Counted from the stretch's first letter, positions 1 to 9,022 are shown. The stretch is DNA of 64,000 nucleotides from Trebonia sp963734665 (GCA_963734665.1 CAVTIR010000003.1:124001-188000), one strand, 5' to 3'. Made by a program: numbers and translations. The notes: generated from the sequence alone by a model not told the origin.

Positions 1-59
1 GGCCGCAGATCGACTCGCTCTGCGAGCAGGCCGACCCGACCGTCTACGAACTCGCCTAG
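1..59 (+). CDS. C-terminus of an unidentified gene (partial)
   Basis: The window opens inside a reading frame that ends with TAG at 57-59. Only the last 18 residues are present (PQIDSLCEQADPTVYELA). The next gene starts 8 bases later in the same direction, so this is probably the upstream member of the sugar-acid operon. The piece is too short to assign a family. Confidence 0.5.
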   Translation, partial: PQIDSLCEQADPTVYELA

Positions 60-67
60 CAGGGGAC

Positions 68-970
68 ATGAGCGTCACCATCAACGACACCAGCGGCCGG
101 GCCCTGATCGGCGGGGCCGAACTCGAGCTCGTCAAAGGCGGCTTCTCGTTCACCGAGGGTCCCGCCTGGCACGTCGCGGGCAGCTACCTCGTCTTCAGCG
201 ACATCCCTGGCGACCAGATGTGGCGCTGGGACGAGCGGAACGGCTTCGCGAGCTACCGCAGCCCCAGCAACATGGCCAACGGCAACTCCTTCGACGGCGA
301 GGGCAGGCTGCTGAGCTGTGAGCACGCCACCAGCCGCCTGACGCGGGCCGAGCTGGACGGGACCACCACTGTCCTGGCGGACCTGTATGAGGGGAAGGAG
401 CTGAACAGCCCCAACGACGTGGTCGCCGGCCCCGGCGGGGATGTCTACTTCACCGACCCGACCTACGGTCGGAACGAGTTCTTCGGCGTCCCGCGCCCGA
501 CGGCGCTCGACTTCCAGGGCCTGTACCGGGTCAGTGACAGGGGACTGGAACTGCTGAGCCGGGACTTCGTCCAGCCGAACGGCCTGTGCTTCTCCCTCGA
601 CGGCACCGTGCTCTACGTGAACGACACCGAACGGATGCACATCCGGGCGTTCCGCCTCACCGGCGGCGGGCGGCTCGAAGGCGGAGAGGTCTGGGCCGAG
701 ACCAAGGGAGACGAACCCGGCAACCCGGACGGCATGAAGGTGGACAGCGCCGGAAACGTCTGGTGCACCGGACCCGGCGGGATCCACGCGTTCGGCCCCG
801 GCGGTGAACTGCTCGGCATACTGCCCGTGCCGGAGGTGGTCGGCAACTTCGCCTGGGGCGGCGACGACTTCAGGACCTTGTTCGTCTGCGCCTCGACCGG
901 CCTGTACCGGATCAGGACCGAGGTGCCCGGCCACCTGCCCTGGGCGCGGCCGGCCGCCGGGGCGAGCTAG
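68..970 (+). CDS. SMP-30/gluconolactonase/LRE family lactonase
   Basis: A 300-residue six-bladed beta-propeller of normal family length. SMP-30/regucalcin enzymes open aldonolactones to aldonic acids using one divalent metal ion. The family's blocks are present in order: EGPAW with the metal-binding Glu at about residue 30, SPND at 114-117, QPNG with Asn171, and NPDGM with Asp221. AGGGGA lies just upstream of the ATG. It is the first complete gene of a five-gene plus-strand run (amidohydrolase, enolase-type dehydratase, aldo/keto reductase, FAH protein), so the natural substrate is probably a sugar lactone made in the same pathway. No signal peptide is seen, so it is cytoplasmic. Which sugar is used cannot be read from the sequence. 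Confidence 0.9.
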   Translation: MSVTINDTSGRALIGGAELELVKGGFSFTEGPAWHVAGSYLVFSDIPGDQMWRWDERNGFASYRSPSNMANGNSFDGEGRLLSCEHATSRLTRAELDGTTTVLADLYEGKELNSPNDVVAGPGGDVYFTDPTYGRNEFFGVPRPTALDFQGLYRVSDRGLELLSRDFVQPNGLCFSLDGTVLYVNDTERMHIRAFRLTGGGRLEGGEVWAETKGDEPGNPDGMKVDSAGNVWCTGPGGIHAFGPGGELLGILPVPEVVGNFAWGGDDFRTLFVCASTGLYRIRTEVPGHLPWARPAAGAS

Positions 971-997
971 CCCGGAAATAACTACCTGGAGGATGCC

Positions 998-1819
998 GTG
1001 CTTATCGCCGATGCGCAGATCCACATCTGGGGTCCCGACACTCCTGAGCGCCCCTGGCCAAGGGACAGCATTCAGCCCCAGCGTCCTGAGCCGCTTGGAG
1101 CTCCGGAGGTCGTGGCAGAGATGGATCGGGCCGGGGTCGCGCGCGCGGTGCTCGTGCCTCCCGCATGGGAGGGATACCGAAACGACCTGGCGCTGTCCGC
1201 TGTCGCTGCCTATCCGGGACGATTCGCAGTGATGGGGCTCATCGACGTCACACAGCCGGGCTCCGTGGATCTTTCTACGTGGCGCGACCAGCCGGGGATG
1301 CTCGGCATTCGCGTGAATTTTGGCCTCGCGAAGTTGCGGGCGCTGCTCCCCGATGGCTCCGCGGAATGGCTGTTCTCCGAAGCCGAGCGGTTCGGCATTC
1401 CCCTTATGGTGCTCGCGAGGGGGCAAGCCGATGCCCTCGTCGGTGTCGCAAGACGACATCCGGAGCTTCGGCTGATCGTCGACCACCTCAACCTTCCCGG
1501 CAGTATCCAGGAAACTGAGATTGGCCCCGAAATCGATAAGGTGCTTCCGCTCTCGCGGCTACCCAATGTCGCGGTGAAGGTCTCCTGCCTTCCTTCCCTA
1601 GTCAGGGAGTCATACCCGTTTCCCTCGTTGCATCCCCATATTCGGCGTGTCATCGACGCGTTTGGGCCTGAACGGTGCATGTGGGGATCGGACCTTTCGC
1701 GACTCTCGTGTCCGTACGTCGACTGGGTGCGCATCGCCGAGGCACTCGCCTTTCTTTCCGAGCCGGACAAGGAGCTGCTCATGGGCGGGAGCCTCGCCAA
1801 TTGGCTGGACTGGCGATGA
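998..1819 (+). CDS. amidohydrolase-2 family TIM-barrel hydrolase (lactonase-like)
   Basis: A 273-residue protein beginning at GTG with CTGGAGGA six bases upstream. The N-terminus LIADAQIHIWG matches the first strand of the amidohydrolase-2 family (fuconolactonase and 2-pyrone-4,6-dicarboxylate lactonase type), with Gln in place of the first His of the usual HxH. Later blocks are LIVDHLN near residue 165 and MWGSDLSRL near 230, which carries the catalytic Asp. These are cytoplasmic C-O or C-N hydrolases. Beside an SMP-30 lactonase and a sugar-acid dehydratase, a role on a sugar lactone is likely. Having two lactonase-type enzymes in one operon is redundant and may reflect two ring forms. Codon use is somewhat less GC-rich than in its neighbours. 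Confidence 0.8.
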   Translation: MLIADAQIHIWGPDTPERPWPRDSIQPQRPEPLGAPEVVAEMDRAGVARAVLVPPAWEGYRNDLALSAVAAYPGRFAVMGLIDVTQPGSVDLSTWRDQPGMLGIRVNFGLAKLRALLPDGSAEWLFSEAERFGIPLMVLARGQADALVGVARRHPELRLIVDHLNLPGSIQETEIGPEIDKVLPLSRLPNVAVKVSCLPSLVRESYPFPSLHPHIRRVIDAFGPERCMWGSDLSRLSCPYVDWVRIAEALAFLSEPDKELLMGGSLANWLDWR

Positions 1820-1919
1820 TCTTCGGGGGCCGATACGGGGACCTGCCCTGCCGGGGATGTTCCCGCGCCGGATGGGACCTTGCAAAGAATCAGTAGCGGC
1901 AGCGGCAGGGAGGCTGGCG

Positions 1920-3080
1920 GTGGAAGCAAAGATCGAGGGCGTCGAGGTTCGGGTGTTCAAGACCCTGAGCTGGACGACGAAGGATTCTGATGGGCATACG
2001 CACCCTGGTCCGGAGCGGTCGGCGGAGGCGGCGCTGCTCACCGTGCGGGACGCTGACGGCGCCGAGGGCCACTGCCTGTGCCAGGCTGAGGCCGTCCGCC
2101 CTTTCGTCCTCGACGGTTACGTGCGCAGGGTTCTGGTCGGCGAGGACGGGTTCATGCGGGAGCGGGTCTGGAACCGGCTGTACCGCATGCAGCGCGGTAG
2201 CGGGGGGCAGCTCACCGACCGGGCGGTCGGTTACGTTGACCAGGCGCTGTGGGACCTCGCGGGCCGCAAGCTCGGCGTGCCGGCCTGGCAGCTGCTCGGC
2301 GGGGCGCGGAGTGTGGTTCCCGCCTACGGCAGCACGATGTGCGGCGATGAGCTAGAGGGCGGGCTCCGTACCCCGGAGGACTACGGGAGCTTCGCCAAGG
2401 CGCTCGTCGCCAAGGGATACAGCGCGATCAAGCTGCACACCTGGATGCCCCCGGTGCCGTCCGCGCCCAGCACTGACCTCGATGCCCGGGCCTGCGCCGC
2501 GGTGCGCGAGGCGGTCGGCCCGGACGTGCCGCTGATGCTGGATGCCAACCACTGGTACAGCCGCAGCGAGGCGCTGAAACTGGGCCGGGCGCTGCAGGAA
2601 CTCGACTACTACTGGTACGAGGAACCCATGGAGGAGGCGTCGGTCAGCTCCTACCGCTGGCTGGCAGGCCAGCTGGATATCCCGGTGATCGGGCCGGAGA
2701 GCGCCGCCGGGCGGGTGCACACCCGCGCCGAGTGGATCGCCTCCGGCGCGTGCGACATCATGCGGGTGGGCGTGAACGACACCGGGGGGCTGACGCCGGC
2801 GCTGAAGATCGTGCACCTGGCCAGCGCCTACAACATGGAGGCCGAGGTACACGGGGGCGGCTCGGGCAACCTGGCGCTCCTCGGCGCGATGGAGAACGGC
2901 CGCTGGTACGAGCGGGGACTGCTGCACCCCTTCTTCGACTACGACCGCGTTCCCCCGCACCTGAACTCGATCATCGACCCCATGGACGACCACGGCGACG
3001 TCACGCTGCCCGACCGGCCGGGCCTCGGCGACGACCTGCGCTTCGACTACATCGACGGCAACGTCGTGGCCCGCTGGTGA
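1920..3080 (+). CDS. mandelate racemase/muconate lactonizing (enolase superfamily) sugar-acid dehydratase
   Basis: With GTG at 1920 (AGGGAGG upstream) the protein is 386 residues. The open frame runs further 5-prime, but only by overlapping the previous gene. Enolase-superfamily residues are complete: KLH with Lys171 and His173, LDAN with Asp208 and Asn210, YEEP with Glu234, GPES with Glu260, Asp287, and EVHGG with His311. The ligands are Asp, Glu and Glu for Mg2+, with Lys and His as acid/base groups. Members with this set dehydrate aldonic acids to 2-keto-3-deoxy acids. Flanking lactonase and FAH genes fit a lactone-to-acid-to-2-keto-3-deoxyacid order. The exact sugar acid is unknown. Confidence 0.88.
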   Translation: MEAKIEGVEVRVFKTLSWTTKDSDGHTHPGPERSAEAALLTVRDADGAEGHCLCQAEAVRPFVLDGYVRRVLVGEDGFMRERVWNRLYRMQRGSGGQLTDRAVGYVDQALWDLAGRKLGVPAWQLLGGARSVVPAYGSTMCGDELEGGLRTPEDYGSFAKALVAKGYSAIKLHTWMPPVPSAPSTDLDARACAAVREAVGPDVPLMLDANHWYSRSEALKLGRALQELDYYWYEEPMEEASVSSYRWLAGQLDIPVIGPESAAGRVHTRAEWIASGACDIMRVGVNDTGGLTPALKIVHLASAYNMEAEVHGGGSGNLALLGAMENGRWYERGLLHPFFDYDRVPPHLNSIIDPMDDHGDVTLPDRPGLGDDLRFDYIDGNVVARW

Positions 3081-3245
3081 GGTTCATTCCGTCAGGCGCG
3101 GTGCCTTCGGGCGACGCTGATGTGCTCCCGGTTGAAGTGGCGGGCTCGGGCCGGCCGCTCGACCCGGGGATCTTGCCGGACTGATACTCTCACCGCTCAG
3201 CCCGAAAACGAAACAAAGAGCAAGAAAAGCGACAGGAAGGAAGCC

Positions 3246-4031
3246 ATGACAACCCGCACCGGCCAGGAGACCGTACCGCTCACTGACGACGTGTCCATCC
3301 CGCTCATCGGCTTCGGCACGTGGCAGCTCCAGGGCACGGATGCCTATAACGGGGTACGGGCCGCGCTGGAGATCGGCTACCGCCACATCGACACCGCCAC
3401 GGCCTACGGCAACGAGGACCAGGTCGCTGCCGCCATCCGCGACAGCGGAATCGGCCGCGAGAACGTGTTCATCACGACCAAGTGCCCGCCCGACAAGGCC
3501 GGCCACGAGCGCGAGACCATCGACGAGAGCCTGAAGGCGCTGGGCGTCGACTTCGTCGACCTGTGGCTCGTCCACTGGCCGCCGGCCGGCGAGGCCCGCC
3601 CCGAGACCTGGAAGGCGTTCATTGACGCCCTGGAGCAGGGCAAGACCCGCTCGATCGGCGTGAGCAACTACAGCATCGCGCAGGTCGACGAGTTGATCGC
3701 GGCCACCGGCGAGGCGCCCGCGCTGAACCAGATCCCGTGGAACCCGTTCGCCTACGACGCGAACCTGGTCAGCGAGCTGGGCGCCCGCAAGGTCGTCCTC
3801 GAGGGCTACAGCCCCCTCAAGCGCAGCGATCTGAGCAACCCGGTGCTTGGCGAGGTCGCCGCCGCGCACGGCAAGACACCCGCGCAGGTGATCCTGCGCT
3901 GGCACGTGGAGCACGGCTTCGTGGTGATCCCCCGCTCGGCGCGCCGGGAGCGCATCGAGGAGAACTACGCGATCTTCGACTTCGAGCTGACCGCCGACGA
4001 GGTCAGCCGGATCGACGGGCTGAAGGCGTAG
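3246..4031 (+). CDS. aldo/keto reductase
   Basis: 261 residues from ATG 3246, preceded by AGGAAGG; a longer open frame to 3120 has no ribosome site. The NADP-dependent aldo/keto reductase tetrad is intact: Asp49 (HIDTA), Tyr54 (TAYGNE), Lys79 (ITTK) and His110 (LVHWP). The C-terminal cofactor block VIPRSARRERIEEN is also present. It lies 165 bases after the enolase-type gene and 2 bases before the FAH gene. In such operons an AKR either oxidises the free sugar to the lactone or reduces an aldehyde product; the sequence does not tell which. Confidence 0.9.
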   Translation: MTTRTGQETVPLTDDVSIPLIGFGTWQLQGTDAYNGVRAALEIGYRHIDTATAYGNEDQVAAAIRDSGIGRENVFITTKCPPDKAGHERETIDESLKALGVDFVDLWLVHWPPAGEARPETWKAFIDALEQGKTRSIGVSNYSIAQVDELIAATGEAPALNQIPWNPFAYDANLVSELGARKVVLEGYSPLKRSDLSNPVLGEVAAAHGKTPAQVILRWHVEHGFVVIPRSARRERIEENYAIFDFELTADEVSRIDGLKA

Positions 4032-4033
4032 CC

Positions 4034-4888
4034 ATGGAGATCGTCCGTTACCTGGATGCCGGCCGCGGTCCGCTGGCCGGCATCCAGGACGGGGCGGGCG
4101 TGCACAAGCTGCCCGTGCCCAGCCTCTCGGCGCTGCTCGCCCTCCCCCTGGCCGAGATCAGGGGCGTCACTGCGAAGGCCACGGCGGACCCGGCCGTCGC
4201 CGGCGAGGTGACGCTGCTGCCGCCGGCCGAAGGCCGGATGGAAGTATGGGCGGCGGGCGTCACCTACTTCCGGTCCAGGGAAGCCCGCCTGGAGGAGAGC
4301 GGCGGAGCCAGTTTCTACGACCGCGTCTACGACGCGGAACGGCCGGAGCTGTTCTTCAAGTCCGTTCCATGGCGTGTCGTCACCCACGGCCAGCCCATCG
4401 CCATCCGCCGTGATTCGGCTCTGAACGTCCCGGAGGCGGAACTGGCCATCGTGGTGAACTCCGCCGCCGAGATCGTCGGCTATACGATCTGCGACGACGT
4501 CTCCTCGCGCACCATCGAGGCGGAGAACCCGCTGTACCTGCCGCAGGCGAAGGTCTACGCCGGGGCCTGCGCCGTGGCACCCCTCATCCGCCCGGCCTGG
4601 GAGATCAGCGCGACCGACCTGGCCATCAGCATGGAAATCACCCGCGACGGCGGGGTGGCGTGGTCGGGACGCACCAGCACCAGCCAGATCAAGCGCCCGC
4701 TGCAGAGCCTCGTCGACTGCCTGTTCGCCGAGCAGAGCTTCCCCGACGGCGCCATCATCTCCACCGGCACCGGCATCGTGCCCGAGATCACCTTCACACT
4801 CGCGCCCGGTGACACCGTCACGATTGAAATCGACCAGGTCGGCGTCCTGACCAACACGGTTGTCGCCGGCAAGGACGCCTTGGGGTAA
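4034..4888 (+). CDS. fumarylacetoacetate hydrolase family protein (2-keto-3-deoxy sugar acid processing)
   Basis: 284 residues starting 2 bases after the AKR stop, so translation is probably coupled. The FAH fold is shown by VWAAGVTYFRSREAR near residue 71, the metal ligands Glu134 and Glu136 (NVPEAELAIV), Asp155 (ICDDVSSR), and the C-terminal STGTGIVP block. The long loop after VTYFRS and the closing GDTVTIEI block resemble the FAH-type 2-keto-3-deoxy-arabinonate dehydratases and 2,4-diketo-3-deoxy-fuconate hydrolases rather than true fumarylacetoacetase. As the last gene of a lactonase/dehydratase cassette it likely acts on the 2-keto-3-deoxy acid. Choosing between dehydratase and C-C hydrolase is inference. 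Confidence 0.82.
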   Translation: MEIVRYLDAGRGPLAGIQDGAGVHKLPVPSLSALLALPLAEIRGVTAKATADPAVAGEVTLLPPAEGRMEVWAAGVTYFRSREARLEESGGASFYDRVYDAERPELFFKSVPWRVVTHGQPIAIRRDSALNVPEAELAIVVNSAAEIVGYTICDDVSSRTIEAENPLYLPQAKVYAGACAVAPLIRPAWEISATDLAISMEITRDGGVAWSGRTSTSQIKRPLQSLVDCLFAEQSFPDGAIISTGTGIVPEITFTLAPGDTVTIEIDQVGVLTNTVVAGKDALG

Positions 4889-5745
4889 GCCGACGTAGTC
4901 CGGCGCCTCCGGTCCGCGGCCCGGCCCGCATCTGCAGTGCTAGCAACCTCGGTGTCCGGTGCGGGTGGTTGCCTGGCACCAGTGGTGCGGGCCTTTCGCG
5001 CATCTCTGCGTGGTTGCTCTTGGCGGCGGGCTGGGGATGCGCGCGGCCCGAAGCCTGTCATGCGGGCATCCGGCTGGTAGCCGTGAGTGGCTGGCTGGTC
5101 GCGGGACTGGCGGGTTGCGGTGGGTTACTCCCTGATGGCCAGGGGGACATGGTTAAGCCCGTCGGGACGTTCTTACCAGCTGGCTCGGGCAAGGCGGCTG
5201 CGGTGGTCACGGGACTGAGAGGTAACGGGCGCGGGTCCAGCCGTGCCTCGTCGCGGACTAGAGGAAAGCGCGTCCATGCCCGGCTCGTTCAGCTGGCGTT
5301 GGCGGCATCGCTAACGCTCATGTGCGCGGACCCGTTCCACGTAGCGGGGCAGGCCGCCTGCCCGGAAGTGCGGCGCAGCCTCGGTCCGGGTGCATAGCTG
5401 TTACGCCAGGCGGCTGGCCGACGCCGCGACCTCGGCAAGGAGTGCGACGCCAGCTCCCTCGGTGGCCTGCCCCTTCGCTGGGGCCTGCGCCCGCTGATTC
5501 ACGTCCGCTGGAACCTTTCCCGGCTACGAGCCGCCGCTCGGCGCTCGCCCTGCCCGGAGACCGCGCGGAGTCCCTGCGAGGCTCCTGCCTGCACTCCTTA
5601 CGGTCCGTGACGTCCCAGAAGACAACCACTCCGGTTGGTCTAGACCAATCCGACCAGATTTTGGCAGCCCGCCATGGCTTTTACTAGTAAATAGGTCGGT
5701 ATAGTCTGATTTCTACTCGTGGCGGGACTGGAGAGGGCGGTGCCC
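4889..5745 (+). other. 857-bp intergenic region
   Basis: No convincing gene was seen on either strand. The open frames here have arginine/proline-rich, out-of-phase composition. The only clear structure is the 14-bp palindrome at 5635-5648. A possible -10 hexamer (TATAGT, 5700-5705) lies between it and the transporter start, without a well spaced -35. Confidence 0.5.
5635..5648. promoter_or_regulatory. DasR/HutC-type operator (dre-like palindrome)
   Basis: TTGGTCTAGACCAA is a perfect 14-bp palindrome. Its 12-base core TGGTCTAGACCA equals the core of the responsive element bound by DasR, a HutC-subfamily GntR regulator of aminosugar metabolism in streptomycetes. It sits 98 bases upstream of the ABC permease start, a normal operator position. 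Binding by DasR or a paralogue is inferred. The window has one HutC-type GntR gene (30859-31641). Confidence 0.6.
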
Positions 5746-6600
5746 ATGACTGCGCAGAACCCTGCGCTGGCTGATGCTGGCCACACAGGCGTGCTCGCGA
5801 CCGAACGGATCCTTCCGCAGCACCGGCGACGCCTGCGCGTGCCCAGGGTGCTGCGCAGGCTGGTCGGCGTGGTGGTGGTGCTCGCCATCTGGCAGCTCCT
5901 GAGCTCCGCGGGGAAGCTGCCGCAGACGATCGTCGGCTCCCCCAACGCCGTCTGGGACCAGGCCATGACGCTGATCTCGGACGGGCAGCTCGGGTCGGCG
6001 ATCGCTGCGTCGCTGCAGCGAGTCGGGACGGGGCTGCTGATCGGCCTACTGCTCGGCATCGCGCTCGCGCTCATCTCCGGGCTGTCCAGGATCGGCGAGG
6101 ACGTCGTTGACGCGCCCGTGCAGATGCTGCGCACCGTGCCGTTCGTCGGCATCATCCCGCTGCTGATCATCTGGCTTGGCGTTGGGGAAACGCCCAAGGT
6201 CGTGCTGATCGCCCTGGGTGTCATGTTTCCCATCTACATGAACCTGTCGGCGGGCATCCGGGCGGTGGATCCGCAGCTCGTCGAGGCGGGGCGGGCGATG
6301 GGCCTTGGCCGGCTCGGCATCATTTGGCATGTGATCCTGCCGAGCGCCCTGCCCCAGTTGCTTGTCGGGCTACGGTTCGCACTCGGCCTGGCCTGGCTGG
6401 CGCTGATCTTCGCCGAGCAGATCAGCGCGGTCAACGGCCTCGGCTACCTGATGGAGTCGGCGCAGGAACTGCTGCAGAGCAACACGATCGTGGTCTGCCT
6501 CGTGGTGTACGCGCTGCTCGGACTGGCCGCAGACGCGATTGTTCGGGGGCTGGAACGGCTGCTGCTCGCGTGGCGGCCCCGCGCGGTGGGAGGTGCGTGA
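5746..6600 (+). CDS. ABC transporter permease, nitrate/sulfonate/taurine (SsuC/TauC) type
   Basis: 284 residues from ATG 5746, where GGAGAGGG has proper spacing; a GTG nine codons earlier is less likely. The protein has about six membrane segments. The EAA loop reads VEAGRAMGLGRLGIIWHVIL near residues 180-200, followed by LPSALPQLLVGLR and GLAWLALIFAEQ, which is the SsuC/TauC/NrtB signature. It imports a small anion (sulfonate, taurine, nitrate or similar) together with the next gene's ATPase and the lipoprotein at 9554. It is the first gene of a compact five-gene operon behind the palindrome at 5635. Confidence 0.88.
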   Translation: MTAQNPALADAGHTGVLATERILPQHRRRLRVPRVLRRLVGVVVVLAIWQLLSSAGKLPQTIVGSPNAVWDQAMTLISDGQLGSAIAASLQRVGTGLLIGLLLGIALALISGLSRIGEDVVDAPVQMLRTVPFVGIIPLLIIWLGVGETPKVVLIALGVMFPIYMNLSAGIRAVDPQLVEAGRAMGLGRLGIIWHVILPSALPQLLVGLRFALGLAWLALIFAEQISAVNGLGYLMESAQELLQSNTIVVCLVVYALLGLAADAIVRGLERLLLAWRPRAVGGA

Positions 6601-6602
6601 CG

Positions 6603-7388
6603 ATGACCACGCCTGAGCAGAGCGGAACGCTCTCGGTCCAGGCCACGGCGGTCGAGGGGGCACCAGCCCCGCTAGCGGAGCCGGACCAGCCGGGCGCGGC
6701 CGCAGTCGCGGCGGCCGTCACTGGCCTGCGCCGCGCGTTCGGCGGTCGGGCGGTGATCGACGGACTCAGCCTGTCGATCCCGGGCGGCGAGTTCGTCGCG
6801 CTGCTCGGCGCCAGCGGCTGCGGCAAGTCCACGCTGCTGCGGATCCTCGCGGGCCTGGACACCGACATCGAGGGCGAGGTGGCCGTGGCCAGGCGTCGCG
6901 CGGTTGCGTTCCAGGCCCCGCGGCTGCTTCCCTGGAAGCGGGTGTGGCGCAACGTCGTGCTCGGCGTATCTGGTGCGGGCCGCGCTCAGGCGCTCGCCGC
7001 GCTCGCGGAAGTCAGCCTTGAGGCCCGGGCGGACGCGTGGCCCGCCACGCTTTCCGGTGGGGAGGCGCAGCGGGCGTCGCTGGCTCGTGCGCTGCTGCGG
7101 CAGCCCGACCTGCTGCTGCTTGACGAGCCGTTCGGCGCGCTCGACGCGCTGACCAGGCTCAAGGCACAGGACCTGGTCGGTGACCTGTGGCGAAGGCACG
7201 CGCCCGCCGTGCTGCTTGTCACGCACGACGTGGACGAGGCGATGCGCCTGGCCGACCGGATCTTGGTCATGAACAAAGGGCGCATCGAGCACGATGTGCG
7301 CGTCAGCTTGCCGCGACCGCGCGAGGTGGGCACCGACGGGTACGCGCCGTTGCGCGAGACGCTGCTCGACTGGCTGGGGGTCCGTTAA
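6603..7388 (+). CDS. ABC transporter ATP-binding protein, SsuB/TauB type
   Basis: 261 residues; ATG 6603 lies 2 bases after the permease stop. All ATPase motifs are present: Walker A GASGCGKST, a Q-loop (AFQAPRLLPWKRV), signature LSGGEAQRASLARAL, Walker B LLLLDEPFGALD, and the switch His in LLVTHDVDEA. The PRLLPWKRVWRNV stretch is typical of sulfonate/taurine/nitrate importers. The first 35 residues are an Ala/Pro-rich extension without known role. The stop codon shares a base with the ATG of the flavoprotein gene (TAATG), so the genes are coupled. Confidence 0.9.
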   Translation: MTTPEQSGTLSVQATAVEGAPAPLAEPDQPGAAAVAAAVTGLRRAFGGRAVIDGLSLSIPGGEFVALLGASGCGKSTLLRILAGLDTDIEGEVAVARRRAVAFQAPRLLPWKRVWRNVVLGVSGAGRAQALAALAEVSLEARADAWPATLSGGEAQRASLARALLRQPDLLLLDEPFGALDALTRLKAQDLVGDLWRRHAPAVLLVTHDVDEAMRLADRILVMNKGRIEHDVRVSLPRPREVGTDGYAPLRETLLDWLGVR

Positions 7389-9022
7389 TGGCGAGGGCTG
7401 TCAGGAAGGGCACGGAGGCACACGACGCTGACGTCCTCGTGCTCGGCGGTGGTCCGGCCGGCACTTGGGCGGCGATCGCGGCGGCCCGGGCGGGCGCTCG
7501 CGCGGTGCTCGCCGACAAGGGCTACTGCGGCACGAGCGGTCCGACCGCCTCCGGCGGCAACAATCTGTGGTACATGCCCCCGGATCCGGTGGCGCGGGAA
7601 GAGTCGATGGAGCAGTACGAGCGGGCAGGTGGCATGCTCACCGACCGTACGTGGATGGCTCGCGCGCTGGAGCTGACCTGGCAGCAGGTTGAACAGCTCG
7701 CTGACTGGGGCTATCCCTTTCCGACCGACTTGCAGGGCCGGTTGCGGCGCAGTTCGTTGCAGGGGCCGGAGTACATGCGGCTCATGCGTCGGCAGGTCCG
7801 CCGGGCGGGCGTCACGATCCTTGACCAGTCTCCCGCGCTTGAGTTGCTTACCGACCCGGACGGCGTGGTGAGCGGGGCCCGCGGCACGCATCGCCAGCGC
7901 GGCGACGCAACCTGGGCCATCCGCGCCGGGGCGGTGGTGCTCGCAACGGGCGGCTGCGCGTTCCTTTCCGGCGCCCTCGGCTGCAATCCGGACACTGGCG
8001 ACGGCCACCTGATGGCCGCCGAGCTCGGGGCCGAGCTGTCTGGCATGGAGTTCTCCGCCGTCTATGGGATGGCACCTGGGTTCGGCGCGCAGACGAAGGG
8101 CCGGATGTACCAGTTCGCACGGTACTACCGGGCCGACGGCACGCTCCTCGACCTGCCAATGGGGTTCGGCGGCAGGCACGCCGCCGTCCGGGCCTCGATC
8201 GACGGCCCGGTGTACGCCCGCCTTGACCTCGCGCCACCGCAGATCCACGAGGCGATGCGGTGGGCGCAGCCGAACTTCTTCCTGCCGTTCGACAAGGCGG
8301 GCATCGACCCGTTCACGGACATCTTCGAGGTCCGGTTCGTTCTTGAGGGCACTGTGCGCGGGACCGGCGGCCTCGTGATCGCTGGTGATGGCTGCGAGAC
8401 CACCATCCCGGGCCTGTACGCGGCGGGCGACGTCGCGACCCGCGAGCTCATCACCGGCAGCAGGTCGGGCGGCGGCAGCCACAATGGTGCGTGGGCGATC
8501 TCGTCGGGAACGATCGCCGGCCGCGCGGCCGCCCTGTTCGGCCGGCGTTCGATCCCAGGGCATGAGAGCCTGCGCCCGGCCGGGCGGTTCGGCCTGCCAG
8601 ACAGGGATTCCTCGGGTGATGCGGCCGGACTGACCGCCGGCCCAGCGGGCACCGCCTGGCCAGGTGAGGGCTCTGCCGACGAGGTGATTGCGCATGTCCA
8701 GGCCGAGGTCCTGCCTGTGGCGAAGAACCTGTTCCGCACGGCCGATGGGCTGCGGGACTCCCTGCGCCGTCTCGACGAGGTATGGGCCGACCAGGTACCC
8801 GCGCTCACCTTGAACAGGGGCAGGCAGCGGGCTAGGGAGGCGGCCGCGGTCACCGCGCACGCGCGGTGGATGTACCGGGCGGCGCTGGCCAGGACGGAGT
8901 CCCGTGGTGTCCATTACCGGGACGACTACAAGGAGACCGAGCCGTCGCTGGCCGTCCGGCAGCGCGTGGGCGGTCTGGACACCGTGTGGGTGAGGAGTGA
9001 GCAGGTGAAGGGGGCCTCGTGA
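7388..9022 (+). CDS. FAD-dependent oxidoreductase, fumarate reductase/AprA-like flavoprotein
   Basis: 544 residues starting inside the TAATG overlap. The N-terminus VLVLGGGPAGTWAAIAAARAG is a Rossmann FAD-binding fold (GxGxxG near 20-25). The following GTSGPTASGGNN, the ATGG block near 195, and the C-terminal GLYAAGDVA and SRSGGGSHNGAWAISSG blocks are those of the succinate dehydrogenase/fumarate reductase/adenylylsulfate reductase flavoprotein family. The downstream gene is a two-cluster ferredoxin that overlaps it, so the pair resembles AprAB. True Apr acts in sulfur-oxidising or sulfate-reducing bacteria. Here, inside a sulfonate-type importer, the substrate is more likely an organosulfur or related compound; this is inference. 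Confidence 0.8.
   Translation: MARAVRKGTEAHDADVLVLGGGPAGTWAAIAAARAGARAVLADKGYCGTSGPTASGGNNLWYMPPDPVAREESMEQYERAGGMLTDRTWMARALELTWQQVEQLADWGYPFPTDLQGRLRRSSLQGPEYMRLMRRQVRRAGVTILDQSPALELLTDPDGVVSGARGTHRQRGDATWAIRAGAVVLATGGCAFLSGALGCNPDTGDGHLMAAELGAELSGMEFSAVYGMAPGFGAQTKGRMYQFARYYRADGTLLDLPMGFGGRHAAVRASIDGPVYARLDLAPPQIHEAMRWAQPNFFLPFDKAGIDPFTDIFEVRFVLEGTVRGTGGLVIAGDGCETTIPGLYAAGDVATRELITGSRSGGGSHNGAWAISSGTIAGRAAALFGRRSIPGHESLRPAGRFGLPDRDSSGDAAGLTAGPAGTAWPGEGSADEVIAHVQAEVLPVAKNLFRTADGLRDSLRRLDEVWADQVPALTLNRGRQRAREAAAVTAHARWMYRAALARTESRGVHYRDDYKETEPSLAVRQRVGGLDTVWVRSEQVKGAS

Noticed and set aside
56..1486. Long minus-strand frame of 476 codons
   Set aside because: It lies opposite two well-matched plus-strand genes and has the low-complexity, Arg/Gly/Val-rich composition of an antisense shadow in high-GC DNA.
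4969..5397. 142-codon plus-strand frame in the 4.9-5.7 kb gap
   Set aside because: No ribosome site, no recognisable domain and a disordered Ser/Arg-rich composition; treated as non-coding.
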